Position numbers and translations under genes: made by a program. From contig JAJNNQ010000009.1 of assembly GCA_027886175.1 (NCBI GenBank), positions 22,619,501 through 22,683,500 on the forward strand: a DNA stretch of 64,000 nucleotides, written 5' to 3'. This DNA is from Phylloscopus collybita. Taxonomy: Eukaryota; Chordata; Aves; Passeriformes; Phylloscopidae. Of the stretch, positions 34,945 to 48,500 are shown in pieces. Below the pieces are notes generated by a model. That model was not told where the DNA came from. It worked only from the letters and a program-made list of their open reading frames with translations, and did not search any database. Each line of letters starts with the position of its first letter. Positions within the stretch are counted from its first letter, which is position 1.

Positions 34945-37900
34945 AGCAACCACACAGACTCCTCCATAGAGCAGTGATCATTCGCTGTTACAGAGGAAGT
35001 AGTACAGCAGGAGCTAATAAGCCAATCCTACATGTGGGGTGTGTTTAATATTAATAACCTCTGTGAGTCCAGATACACTAGTGAAATGATGCCAGAACAA
35101 AGAGCCCTTCATGTACCTTAGCAAGGCTAAAGCTTTGGAAATCTGCATCAAAAGAGGCTGTGGTTAAGGGTGTGCTGCTCAGAAGTAATGCAGACCTTTG
35201 CTATTCAGTTCTTGTGTACATGCTATTTCCTTTGCCTTTGTGGTTGTCACTTTTTTTTTTTTCCTTTTTTTTTTTTTTCTCTTTTCTTTTCTTTTCTTTT
35301 CCCTACTGTAGGTATGTAGGCCTTTTCATCCTTCTTGCTTCCCTTGGGGGCAGAAGCCAGCCAGCACTTGGGTACAGAACACCCACACCGCAGGACTGAT
35401 TTGCACTGTCCAGTAATCCCCTGGTCTTGACAACTCTAAGTTTTTCCACACTTGAGATGGATCTTGGGGCTTTCTACACAGAAAGACTATCATCAGAGAG
35501 CTTGTTTCATTAACAGTTTTGCATGTGGAAACAATATATCAGTACGGTTTTACCTGACTGAGGTATCTTCCAGCCGATTCATACTGTGATTTAGAGAACT
35601 TGGAAGTCTGTCTTTAGGATTTAAGCTATCCTGGGTTTCTGTCTGGTCTTTTAAAGCTTACTTTAAAGCAGGGAACAATAATTGCATTTCTGCAAACTGT
35701 AAGGACTTCTCAGTAAGAAGAATATTTGCTTCATCTCTGGTGCTCTAGCTTTTGAACTGGATTCAGTGTCACGTGAATTAGTGACTACATACAAACCTGA
35801 GATCTCCCAAGAATGAATTCTTTATTTTGTTGTGTTTCCTTTTTATATTTTTCTTTATTTTCTTGAGCCCCCCCAAGTTTTTTCTTGATATAAGATGCAA
35901 AACCAGAGATTTCAATGATTTTTATGCAGAATTCCCATCCTAATAGTACTTCATATCATTTTCTCTGGTGGGGATAGGAAGTGAAAAATTGTCACTTATT
36001 TTTCCTTTACAGTTGATATACAATTTTTTTTCATTAATTACAAGAAAAGTATTCATTTTGACATGAAATCTATTTTACATAGAAAAGACACAATCATCTA
36101 AGTCAAAGTTTAATTCAGCCTGCCCCTACATGTTCACAATATAAAGGTTAGTTTTGTGATTAAAATCTTTTAAATTTGGTTAAAAATAGCATAATAATTA
36201 TAGCAGTGTTAACATAAATGGAGGAGAGCAAAATCAGGAAATTAAAAGACTAGTGATTAATTTTTGTAATGAAGCTGTTTATTCTTACTGTGAAAGACTG
36301 CATTTCTACAAAGTAGATTTTGAGTCAATTAGTATATTATGTTTTTATTGAGTCAACTTTGACAAAGGAGCTGTCATTGGAATCTTATCTCTTTCAGTGC
36401 TCATCTCTCTGTATCAGCTGGAGGATGAGAATAAATCTCTTATTTAACCCAGATATCTGTGTAAAGCTCTGCAGAAGGAGTTTCACCAGATGGAGCTAGT
36501 GTGCTTCTAATCTTTGACACCTGTGCTCAACGTGGAAAAAGATGAGCAGAATAGTTTAGAGAACTGTGGCTGGGAATATGTCAGGGTCAGGGGTGAAGAT
36601 TTTCTTTTGGCTTAGTGGAAAAGTAGCAAGCATAAGAGGGAATTACCCATCATTTATCAAGTACTGGTAGATAAGAGGAGGGCAGCTTAGTGATTCAGAA
36701 ACAGTGATGTGCTGTAATACAGAAAATAACTTGAGAAGAATAATAATTATTGCATTTGTCTTCAAATTCCTTTATGATATCTTGCTATTTTTTACTGTTA
36801 CTCTCACACAGTAATAGATGTGCTCATAACGTGCCATAAAATAAATATTCAGAAAACCTGTGGCTAATTGTTTAGGTCTTACGGGATTTGTTGGTCACAT
36901 TGAACCACAGTAAGAAAGAAGATGTGTCTGTGCAGCTGCAGTCACTTAGTTCAAGCTTGTACTGACCTGAAGAATGTACTTCAGTTGTTTTCTCTGACAA
37001 GGGCCTTGTGCAGTCCCTGACACTTACTGAGACTTTAAAGTAGGGAGATGCTGGAAAAATCCCTCTTCCCAGCAGAGTGGTCATAAGATTACTGACAATT
37101 AGTAAAAAACCTGTTGTTCTCCATTTTTTAAACCATTAATTTCCAGCTTACTCTTTATGGCTCCAGAGGTACTTCCAACCTTCCCAGCAGTCAGAGTACT
37201 GATTGCAGTGGGACCTCATCAACAGTTACCATTCAGACCAAGGTTTTCTCCTTTTTGCCTCCAAGCTTATCTAACAGGACCTCTCCTGCAGAGTTGTTCT
37301 TGCAGCAGGAGTTTTTATCGCATGAAGGCCCATAGCTAAAGGTCACAAGGAAGGAAAGGACAGGTTCTTGGATATAATGTGCAGATATGTAGTGCCTACA
37401 GTCCATGTGGAGCTGAAGAGCTGTATCTGGCACACACAGAAAGCCATAACCTACACTGAAGGGTGCACGTGAGGGACACAAAGAGATTGGCAGGACTATC
37501 TGTACTGTGACAACTGTGCTGGGTTCAGTTTTCAAGGTCAGTGGTTTTCATTTGATGTACTGGCAAGCACAGAGGGTGGGAGCTTCTCACAAACCTCGCT
37601 TCAATGCAGTGCTAGAGGCTAACAGCAGGGAAAAGAAAATGCTTGGAGTTCTTAGCCAATTTTTGGAGTGGTCCTGCCATGAGAAAAGCACCTGAGAGAC
37701 TTGGGATTCAACATGCATATCCACATATTCAGTCTGGGAAAGAGAAGGAAGGCAAGAAAGCAAAACAATTCAGGAAACTTTCCAGGATTTTCTCTTTTTG
37801 ACATTAACTGTCCAACAGGAGAGTATGCAAATGCTGGTGGCATCCTGATAAGAGGAGAGTGATGTGCTATTTCAGAAGTTAATATACGGTGTCGGTGCTA

Positions 37901-39239
37901 TCACATTGTACCTTCTCTGCAGTCCTTCAGTTCCTACATTGTGATTTAGTGTAGCACATTATAAGAGCAGTGTGTGAAAGTTTCAAAGCCATCATTGGTC
38001 ATTGTTACAGCAGCATAACACTGACAAGCAACTGATGGAAAGAAAGGTTTTATTGCTGCACTGTTCTCTCCTTCTTGCCTACTTAGGTCTTCAGCTTCAG
38101 CACTTTAGTGACTCCATCCGCTACTGAATTCTTGAATAAAGTTTCAGTGGGTATAAAGTAAGGCATTATTTTGTTATATGCATGTCTGATACTGAAAGGA
38201 CACTTTTATTTTACTGTAAATTGCCTACTGCAGCAACCAAATGAGCCATGGTTTTTGCATACACACGTATAAATTTTTTGTTTGGGTTTTGAATTCACAT
38301 TGGTTAGATTCTGAAAATCTAATTGGAATTTAGTTATCTTTAAAAGATTGTCCTGTGCAAATTTTAATCTATTTTTAGTATTTTGAAACTTTTTTCCATA
38401 AATTGGCCACTGCTGAATCCTTACCTGTGATTACTGCTCTCAGATACTGGAAATGTAATATAAAAATGTAGGCAAAGAAATTCATCATATATCAGAATCT
38501 CCTCTGGGTTTTCATGTGGCCAGTATTAGTTACGTAGAGCATACATCCATCTCTAATTATATTTGTAAGGTAATTTCCTCTAAAGGGGTCAACACTGTCA
38601 AGTGTTGCTTAGTTTTCCTTGTTACAATAAGTTAGCTGAATAATCACAACAAATCTTAGCTGTAAACCCAGAGATTTTCAGGTTGTACCAGGTCTCCAAC
38701 AGAATTTCTCAATGACCAGTGTTTGTATCACTTGTTGTCTTGGTTTCTAAAAGAGTACTTGCGTTCATCTGTTTTTTTGAATTCCTTGAAATCTGTGGAT
38801 GAAAAGTGTAGCATAACAGTTTGGTTTAACATTGCAGCATTGTCTACAAAAACAACATGTGCACAGTTTCCTTTTTGGCCATGGATGGCTTGAAGAGCTT
38901 GAGGAGCTGGTGCACAATAAATTAGAAACTGAATTTACTGCATGTGATTTACTCTGCACTGGCTCCAGGTGAGGACATTCTCACTATAACTATCCATCTC
39001 ACCCAGCTGCAGCTGTTCCCAGGCTTCTGCACTGCCAATGGAGAGCCTCCTGAATAGAGAGTCTCAGAGCATGCAAGTTAGACATGTTGTGATCTCCACT
39101 CCTCTCCACAGGAACTTCTCTCTCCCCTCCTAACTACAGAATCTGGGGAGATCAGCTTACACTTCAAGTGATGTGATACCTTTCCCTCTCACCCGCTCTG
39201 CCTCTTATCATTATCTGTAAGACAAATTTTTCCATAATT

Positions 39240-39327
39240 TATTTTGGAATTAATTGCACATGCTCTAGAGGGAATACTCATGGTATTTTGGAATTAATTG
39301 TACATGTTCTAGGGGGAATACTCATGG
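39240..39327. repeat. 44-bp tandem duplication (two copies)
   Basis: Copies 39240-39283 and 39284-39327 differ at three positions, all transitions, giving about 93% identity. Each copy carries 'ttggaattaattg' and 'gggaatactcatgg'. Confidence 0.95.
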
Positions 39328-40736
39328 CATCCATCCATGTAGATTCCCTCTACAACTTAGAGGATAAAAAGTTAATTTATTTAGGAGAGTAAAAAGTAGG
39401 AGACTGCCATAGGAATAACAGAGATGTCTCTGCTTCTCTTTTTCTTACTGTCCTTCTGAGCATAAAGTTAACCTTTGTGATGAGCAGATAAGGAGGTAGA
39501 CTGAAGAAACTCACAAATCACACCCTCCTTAATTCACAGCACTCACTAACTTCTCTGTGTTGTTATGCCAAAGTGATATGCAGCTTAATAACAAAAATGC
39601 TTTATAGAAACTCCCAGAAAGTGAAACAGAGTCCTGGGGGCAAAGACTCCACATTTACTTTTGGGAGTTGCTAGTATCCCAGGTATTACCAGTGGAACAC
39701 TTAAATAAGCAACATACAGTACTATTTTCCCGGCTGTAATACTTAATGAAACTAAAAGTACCTTTTGTTCTGTACTACTGTGAAACTAAGTACTGATAAG
39801 ACTATTGCAGTGAAATATCATTTTCTTACTGATGCCGCAGTTTTAAACCCATGTGACCCACCAAAACTGTTGTATGCAGAAAAACAACTTAAAAAGAGAA
39901 GGGGTCACATATATGGCTACCAACAGCACTTGGGAGGCAGAGCTCTGTAAGGACTAGAGTAACGATTGCAGAATTTGTTAATAAATGATTTCTGTCTGGG
40001 TCTTGGCAGCAATCAGATAAAAAAAGCTGTAGATCTACTGCAAAGGGAAGTAGAAATATTTTTTGGAACAACTGATGAAGTCTGACTACTTAGAGAAGAG
40101 ATCTGAATTCTGTGCTGGCAAAGAAACCTTATCTTCTTGACAGTATTGGTAAAGCACTCATCAAGGATTGGAGGCTGAAGAGGGTACATGAAAGGAAGGA
40201 GCTTCTACACTGCATTGGCTATGGCTAAAGAACATCAGTTGATTATTGAGCAAAACTTAGAACATCATGCCTTTAAATTACTCCTGCACACAAGTTCATG
40301 AACAATCACAGTAATGAATGAGATCTTAAATAGTTCTGTAAAATACCAGGAAAAGATTCACAGTAACTGGAGAAGTCTTTCTAAAAGCTGTATGTTGGAG
40401 GTATGGGATGGGATAGAGGAAGCAAGAGATTTAGCTGCGGAAATAGTTTATGTCCTTCTTTAATGAGGAGTCTACTCTTATTTAGATGTTCTAAGAATGT
40501 CATGCTCCAACAGTTGTAAATGAAATAAATTGATTGTTACATTGTAAATATTTCTCTGTCCTGTGTATTCTAGGATCCAGCTGTTACAACCCACCCTAAC
40601 CCCAGAGGGGCAAAGTGAGCTCTCAGTGGTTTACAAATCCTGAGGTTCAAAATATTCACTAGAACATTATTAAAACCAAATGAGGTTAAATGTTTCTATA
40701 AAAAATGATATATTTTATTTAACAGTAAAAGAGACA

Positions 40737-40760
40737 AAAAAAAAAAAAAAAAAAAAAAAA
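40737..40760. repeat. Poly(A) run
   Basis: About 24 A followed by a purine- and G-rich stretch (about 40761-40795). No AATAAA lies at the usual distance upstream on this strand. Confidence 0.85.
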
Positions 40761-42135
40761 TAGAAAAAGAGGGGTGTGTGTGGGGGGAAAGGGATTGTGA
40801 CAGAGACAGATTAAGCAGAAACATATCACCTCTCCCTGGGTGCAAATGATGTCTTGTTGCTTCTCTCTATCTGGTCTTCTTGGTAGTGAGGGTTTCCTGC
40901 TGAAAAGTATAGAATCCCATGGATTAATATACATTTGGGCCAGGTAGGAATGCACAGGTACCTCCCCTGCAGGGGGGCAGTTTGTCACTGTCCTTATAAG
41001 ACTGTGGATCTGTTGCATCACATTTTGCACCACGTGCAGTGTTCTGGTGCAGGATCTGGGGAACCATCTGGGGAGCCTTTGATGGACCACGACATTCCCT
41101 CAGCTGTCCCTCACTTGCATGTCCCATAGATGTGGCTCTCCTGCATTGGGGGCCCCTGCAGCTGGGCTGGTGTGCACAGCAGAGAGTAGGGGTTCACTGT
41201 CTCCAACCAGAGGCTTTTTTGCCATAGACCCAACCCCTCCACCTCCTCCCTTTGGTGAGGGGTCTGTGCAAACCTGGCAGCAGATAAATCTGTGATTGTG
41301 GCCTCCACTCCAAAGCTGGTGGGTTTGGCTCTCCCCTGAACACTTACTTATCCATTACTTGCCAGACCTTAGATGCTTAAAACAATAGTGCCACTTTTCT
41401 CTTATCTCTATCCCATAGGTAGTTTAACTCACAATTCAGAGTTTCAGCCAGGAGGCCCATTCAGAGTGAGCTTTGGTGGTACAGGTTCATCATGCAGTTT
41501 TGCTGTAATAGGCAAAACTCCTTCATAAGAAAAGTTAAAGCCATAAACCATAATATTTCAGTCTCTGAAACTGGCATAGTAGGGTTTGGTGTTATTAGCT
41601 AGGTTAATATAAACAAATATTAATAATGGAACTAATAAACCCCTTCAGCCAAATGTACTCTGATTTTATGGATTGTTTCTTTTGAAGTTAGCTGGAAACT
41701 ATTCTGCAGTAATTTTAAAACATTTTCTACCCTAGTATGAATATTTTTCTCTTTTTTTTCCCTTTACATACTTGATTTCTTATCACTCTCCATTTATTTT
41801 CACTGATATAAAAAGAGACAAGAGAAACAAATGCTTTTTAACTTTTTAGTTTTGTGCATAACTCAGCAACTACATGTGGAACAGATGGAAAATGTCCTTA
41901 TGCAGTATATTTCATTTCATAGAGTGTGTATCTTGTTTAGAACTTTTTTTTTTTTTAATTAATATTCACTTACATATGATTTTCTCTGGAGATTAATACA
42001 CATGCACAGACACATTTTTAATTAGGTCAAGGTTCACCAAAATTCAGTTAAAAAGACACTTATGACCCATTAAGCCCTTGTATGTGGTTCACAAATTACA
42101 TATGTTCTTCTGTCTACCCTCCACAGAACAGAAGC

Positions 42136-42515
42136 ACAGAATCACAGGAAGCTGGGTGTTGGAAGCTTGGGGACATCTGGATGCTGTCTTATGCAACTTC
42201 TTGCTCAAGCAAGGTCACCTGAGCAGGGTGTTGAGGACTGTACCAGATGATTTTTGAATGTCTCTAAGAATGGAAATCCTGCAACCACCCTGGGTAACCT
42301 CTGCCAGTTACCCTCTCACAGTAAAATATTTCTCAATGTTCAGAGGCAACTTCCTGTATTTTGACTTGTGCCCCTTGCCTTGTGTCCTGTGACTGGGCAC
42401 TGCTGAAAATATGCTGGCTGCATTTGAATGTGCTACTTTGCACCCTCCTTTAAGTAGTTTATATACATTGGTAAGATCACTCTTACACCTTCTCTTTGCT
42501 AAGCTGAAGGGTCAA
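42136..42515 (-). mobile_element. CR1 LINE, 3' part (minus)
   Basis: The + strand starts with 'cagaatcacagg', the reverse of the CR1 terminal octamers. It continues through the standard antisense order: 'ggtgttggaag', 'cttcttgctcaagcaaggtcacc', 'gagcagggtgttgaggac', 'gtctctaagaatgg', 'cttgtgccccttgccttgtgtcctgtgactgggcac' in part, and 'ctttgctaagctgaagg'. It covers the 3' UTR and the end of the ORF2 region, is 5'-truncated and carries no usable frame. It is moderately diverged. Confidence 0.9.
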
Positions 42516-42519
42516 TTTT

Positions 42520-45500
42520 TTTGGTCTGTGTTTCAAAGTAAGGCAATGTGCATGTCGTTAAACAAGCCAAAGCTGAGAAAATGGTTTTGACCATTACACT
42601 ATAACCATACACACTGTTTAGCTGTTAACATGGTTAACAGCTTTCTTAAAATGACTTTCTTATGACTTACTAGATTGTCTAGACAACGTCTGATCAAGGT
42701 TTCAGACACCTTGTACCAAGGAGAGTCCCCATAAAGCAGGATAAATGGGACTACACCAGGTTTGTCTCCCTCCCCTCTCTGTAGTCCCCCAGGTCTGTGC
42801 CAGAAGGCTTTGTACCCTCAGATATCCTTCCTGCTGTGCTTTAGGACTATTGCACATTCCTTCAGGCTCATATTGTGAAAATGCCTCTTTAGCTGTGAAG
42901 GCCTTCATAATGAACAGAAACTCAACATCCTTTCTCCTCTGGGCAGTTTTACAGGACAGGAATGGAGATGTATAGGACTGCATAGGTAGAAAATAAAATG
43001 CTTTTTATGTAGAAATTTAAGTCCATCCTTGCTGCCTTACATTTTGGGCAGTGAACCTTTCAGAAATATCATGCTGGTTAGAAGGCATCAGCAATAATAT
43101 TGAAAAGCATGTTCAGCAGGAGGAAAGAAAGCATGTTAAACTTGACATAGCACAGAAGAGGGAGTACCATAACAGAAATGCTGTTTTCATCTGTGGAGTG
43201 ACAAAAAGAGTCTCAGAGGGCCTTGCTGCTCTTTGGAGCTTCAAAGATCACATTGATTCAAAAAATAGCTATTCTGAGTGCCACAATATTAATGAAAACA
43301 ACACATGGAAAGTTCATCTCTCACTGGTGCCATAACAGATGGTGCCTTCCTTATGATGGTGAGATATAAGGGTGTTGCAGCACTTAAGAACAAAAATTGT
43401 TGTAGAGTATAGAGATGAAGACACTGTTTTATTCATTAGCAAACTCTTATTGCAAACCTCCTTAAAATAGAGCATGTCATACACATTGATGTTGAATGCA
43501 TGAAAGTCTCCATACCCAAGAGCCCAGTCCTCTGTGGAAGACCATGAGGCTGAATCTAGAGATAATGTAAATTCACAGCCATTTGTGTTTTCTTGTTTTG
43601 TTTTGTTGGAGGACGTAGATGTATTTCTGCAAAAGAAGTAAGGATAACAACATCTGCAAGGCTGGGACTGCACAAGCCATTTCAACTTTTTTCGTATCTC
43701 AGTGAAGTGGAGCAGATTTGCAGTGGCAGAAGTTCCCATCTGCCCTAATTGACTGTATGAAAACTTTGAAAGGAAACCTCAAAGCGCTGCAGAAACATCA
43801 GAAGCATAGTGACACTTCCAGGTTGCAGCAAGGAAGAATTAATGGAGAAAAAGCTTTTTTCTTCAGAATGTGAGTACCAGTAGTGACCCAAGAAATTCTC
43901 AAGAATATGTTCAGGTACATCTTTTTGACTTGAAGTGGACTGTGAAGGTGAAGATAATACAACATGAATGATGTTTGTCTGTTTTCTACAAAAACTTAAA
44001 TTAGGAACCTTCTTGATGATTGCTGGCATGCCTATGAAATAATCCTTACTTTTCAAAGTATATCGAGATGGGAGCAAATATCCTTAAATGCAAGCATTAA
44101 TAAATATTCTTTGGGATCATGACACCAATGGTCACTTTATATCAGTCCTTTTAATTTCATCAAGTTTTAAACTCATGCTATTGATAATAATCAGAAACAA
44201 AAAACTGCTGTGGAAGTCCAAGTCAATGATAAATGAAACAACATTGATTCTCCTTATACAATCTTTGTGTATCTACCACCCTACATCTATGAATTTTTCT
44301 GAAGTCTTGTGTTGCAGATAGGACATTATTCTATGACTCAGATCCTGACACCCTATCAGCATATCTGTCCTGAATAAATTTGTGGGGGGAACATCTGAAA
44401 TAGGTGCTTTCAGGGTAGCAGTGAGATTTTATGATTCTGGATTCTTCCTCTTTTTCGAATGCTTCAGATAAGTAAAAAAAAAGTAAATGGACCTGATTGA
44501 GAGCTAGTGATCATCAGGAATTCCCCTCATATTTTCCCCTGGAACCTATTTCTGACAGCAGTGATTCTACAATTAGCTAATATAAGAACGAAGTAATGTG
44601 TATCAAAATAGGAAAAAGCTTTCAGAATGTCCTTAACAAGATCCTGGATGCCAGCCCTGTGATTTCTAGCACACAGAGTTACTGCCTCTCTGGAAAGACT
44701 TTATCTTTTATTAAAGGCAAGAATTAATATCTGCTACAAAAAAATTCCATTTTAGACACAAATGAATGCAGCTGCTCCTACAAAAGCTGTAGTACATGTT
44801 CTTCAGTACTGCCAACACTGTGCAGGACTTGCTGAAAACTCATATTTCAAATCCAGAGAATTGTCTGCAGATAAATTCTCCCCCAGATCCTGCTAGTGTC
44901 TCTTTCATTTGACATGGAGTTAGGCCTTAAAAAGAATTATCTCTCTATTTTTCTGAGAGAACACATTAAGAAAGGGACTTATACTTTCTCTTCCATTATT
45001 CAGTGCTGCTCTTTGTTTACGTGTCTTTTCCTTCTTGCTCTCTTTATGGGGTCTTGACAGTTTTCTGGCCAGCTTCTTATCTGGAGTTCAAAGAGTTTTT
45101 AATTTGCCTGACCATTTCAGTTGTCTAAGTTAGGATATATCCATCTTTCTTTCACCTTTTTGGAATTGCTGGCTTCATGGGTCATTTCCCTTAGGCAACA
45201 GAGCTGTTTTGGTGGCCCTGGTGTCCAGGTCCTCTGCTGTTTTTTGTTGTGCTTGTTTTCAGTTCCACAGAACAGTCTAGACATGGGGGTTATAAGGTGT
45301 CTGTGTGTCTTTCTGAAAATGTCTTTCCATTTTCTTATGCTTTACAGTTAAGTAAGATATAAGATAATTCTGAATTTTGCAGATTCTGCAAACTTTGGGT
45401 TCCTTCATTGTGAAAAAAGTCCACAGTCTGCAAACTCACTCTGTGAAAGGAAGTGTCCAGCAAGCTAAACTGGGAAGATCAGGGAAAGCAGGTACCATTT

Positions 45501-48500
45501 TATGTCTAAGATATTTTTGGCAGTCATCTCAATAGTTATGAACAAACATAAGCCTTTTCTTGCTATACATAGAGAAAAATGTGTGTATGTAGATTTTATA
45601 TTTTTATATTATGTATATATATACACACACATAATTCTAGTTTACTCAGATATTTTACTCATTAAATAAAGATTAGATCCCTTCTCCAGTTTGAAAGATA
45701 GACAAGTAGAAGTATTTGGATTAAGGATTTGAGAACCTCACCGCTCATATTTTTTTTCTGTCAAGTGCATAGTGTGCCTTGCTTGTGGTTCCATCCAATA
45801 TATAAAAGCAGCAAAAATCTCTAAGTCATATGTATCCAGTATTTATTCATGAACTATAAAGCAACAATGGAGTAAAAGTTGTGATGTTAGTTCTGTTTCT
45901 GGGAAATAATAGCCTTACACTTGTCTATAACAAATATATAAATATATGAAGAGTGAGTCTCTATAATGTTTTTCCTTAAGAGACAGTTTAATTTTTATTC
46001 TCATTTTGTGTCTTTTGCTGGGCTGGTTTTTTTTTGTTTGCGGGGTTTTTTTTGTTTGTTTGTTTTTTGGGTTTTTTGGTGTGGTTTTTTTTTGCGTTGC
46101 TTTGTTTTGTTTTGTTTTTTTCAGCTATAGTCCCTCTTCTTTTTTGTCTTGTCTTCCTGACACAATGATATTTTTCTAGTCTGACTTTTCTTAAAATTGG
46201 AAAGAGTAAGCAGGTAGTGCTTAAAACAGCAATGTGCAATACCTGTTGTTATGTGGATGTGGAGCCAAAATCATCTTTGGACAGAAGAGACAACTAATTA
46301 AAGTACACAGCAAGTTTCACCTCCTCTGCCTTAGAGTTATGTACCTTTTAGAGCAAACAGTGTACTTGCTAAATACAACCTGTTATGCTTTAATGGAGTT
46401 TGTGACATACTGAAGAAAAAGCTAGAGGGTAAGTGGAATAAATTAGCACCTGATTGGTCCTTGGATATCATGAGTTTACATACTGTTGGAGAATTACAGG
46501 TAGTAATGTCCCTGCAGGATTTTGTCTGAGTACCTGTTGTGTTAGCAGATTAAGGCAGCTGAGCTCCAGGTTTCTTGGGGCTCTCTTGCTTCACACAGTC
46601 CTTGTTGGGAAATTTGCAGCAACCTTATCTATCTCAGCTTTGCTCCAAACAAACCACTTTAAATTATAGGCTCTAAAATACTTTAAAACAACTCTTTTGG
46701 GGGGCCTTTTTTCTTATTTAGCCAGATGACAAATAATTTCTTGATAACTGCTACTTTTTAGCTCTTAGATTTCTCTTTTAATCCTCATTAAAGGTTATCA
46801 GATCCTTGAAAGATTCAGTATCTCACTTCTCACTCTTCTGTGCATTCAAGAAGGTTACCAGCTCTATCAACCACCTCACAAATACTTCTCTTCTCAGTAA
46901 TTAATAATAGACTAAATATTTTCTGTCATCTGTTTTCTTTGCTAACCTTAAATTAAGTGTTTTGGCAGATACATAAGCTCTATACAGAGACTTATACAGA
47001 AACCTTCAAGAGGTGATGTAAACAGACAGCTTTCTCTTCTTCTGAGACCAGGACAGCATCACAGCCACAAAATGGTGTTGAGGTGCTCTTCCCTGTAACA
47101 CCCCATCATCTATGAGGTGATCAGGTCAAAGGCTCCTTAAATTCTATCACTTTTTGTAGAAAATCAAGACCTTCATTGCCTGTTTTCTTAGTTCAGAACT
47201 CTATATTGGCATCAGTAAACTCTCTACAAGGATTGGTGTCACTTCCACCCCATTTTCTTCCACAATTTTGAATTGCAAGCATTCCGAAGTCATAAATCAG
47301 ACAAATAACAGAGTAATTAAAAATGGTTTAAAAAAACTAACTTTGGGACTATGCTTTATTTTCTTTTAGTGCTGATATATTGTGGACAACTTGTTCTGAT
47401 CCCCAGAACGAAGCTGGGTTTTTAACATATTTCATGGAAATGGAAATTCCCAGTAGTACCATGATACCCATGTCTGTGAGGAGTAGCTACAATAAAACTC
47501 ACTGAAGAAATGGATATAATTGAGTTAATAAGATAGGAGAAAAGCAGAAGAAATGGTTATTCAGCTCCTGGATAACATTTTTCTTGAAAGACTTTGCTGT
47601 TATTTTGCTGTTTGCCCTGAATATGGTGTAAAGGTTGAAACAAGGTAGCAGGGTAAAAGCATGCATTAGAAAAAAATTAAGCTATTTAATGTTTTATACA
47701 TCTGCATTAGAGTTTCCTGTAGTGGTTATTACTATAATGCCTAAGTGTTCTCTAAGTAATCTAGATGTGCTCTGTGGAGGTCTTAATGCAGTTAGGTTGA
47801 ATCATCTTTTCTCAGTAGAGACACAAAACTTAGGTGCACCTCTCTCCACTTTTCTTCCTTACTATGTCTTACTCATGCTGTTAATAGTGGAAAAGCTTTC
47901 TCGGAGAGTATAATTTTGCATGCCTCTTGATGGTGGTCAGATACATCTGAAAGCTGATTGCACTACTAACCCTTTAGAACTCTGAGTATTTCCTAGTTTT
48001 GGTCTCGGTGTCCCTCACCTTTTGTGACCTGCCTAGTGCATCATAGCCAGGCATGGTCAGAGATGCATTCAGTTCCAGGTGACTTCTTGGAGTAGAACCT
48101 ACCTTAGAGTAACAAAAATACCTGTGACTGAGAGAAATGAGCCAAGCATCATGTATTTTCAGTCACAACACTAATCAGGAGGCAGCACTCACTGGTGAGC
48201 AGAAGCCTCTCAAATCTCTGTAGAGACCAACTTCCTGTAAAACTGTGTGGAACAATGCAATACAAGGTTAATGCTTCCAGACCTATCGCAACAATTTAAT
48301 TCATTTGCTTTAATGCAAACTCTGTGTGCAGAGCGCAAGAACTTTGCATCAGAACTGCACTATTTTAGTACCTAGAAAGGTTGCAATAGAGACTCAGTGT
48401 CTAATTGCCATTGAAGTGCAATACTGACAACCTCATGAGGCATTCACCTACCTCTCCTAATCCCTAATTATTTCTGTGTATTCCCTTATTAAAAAGCTAT

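Larger units (their letters stand above)
34950..42130. other. Intergenic, no gene seen
   Basis: AT-rich sequence with T-rich and (TTTTC)n runs at 35251-35301, a 44-bp tandem duplication at 39240-39327, a poly(A) run at about 40737-40760, and a GC-richer patch at 40.93-41.33 kb whose origin I could not identify. No coding gene is supported. Confidence 0.7.

Noticed and set aside
34406..34981. Minus-strand 191-codon frame, the longest single frame in the window
   Set aside because: It lies in the GC-rich candidate LTR, where stop codons are rare, and is antisense to the TATA/AATAAA layout. No domain is visible.
45988..46239. Minus-strand Lys/Asn/Gln-rich frame
   Set aside because: It is produced by the G/T-rich low-complexity stretch.
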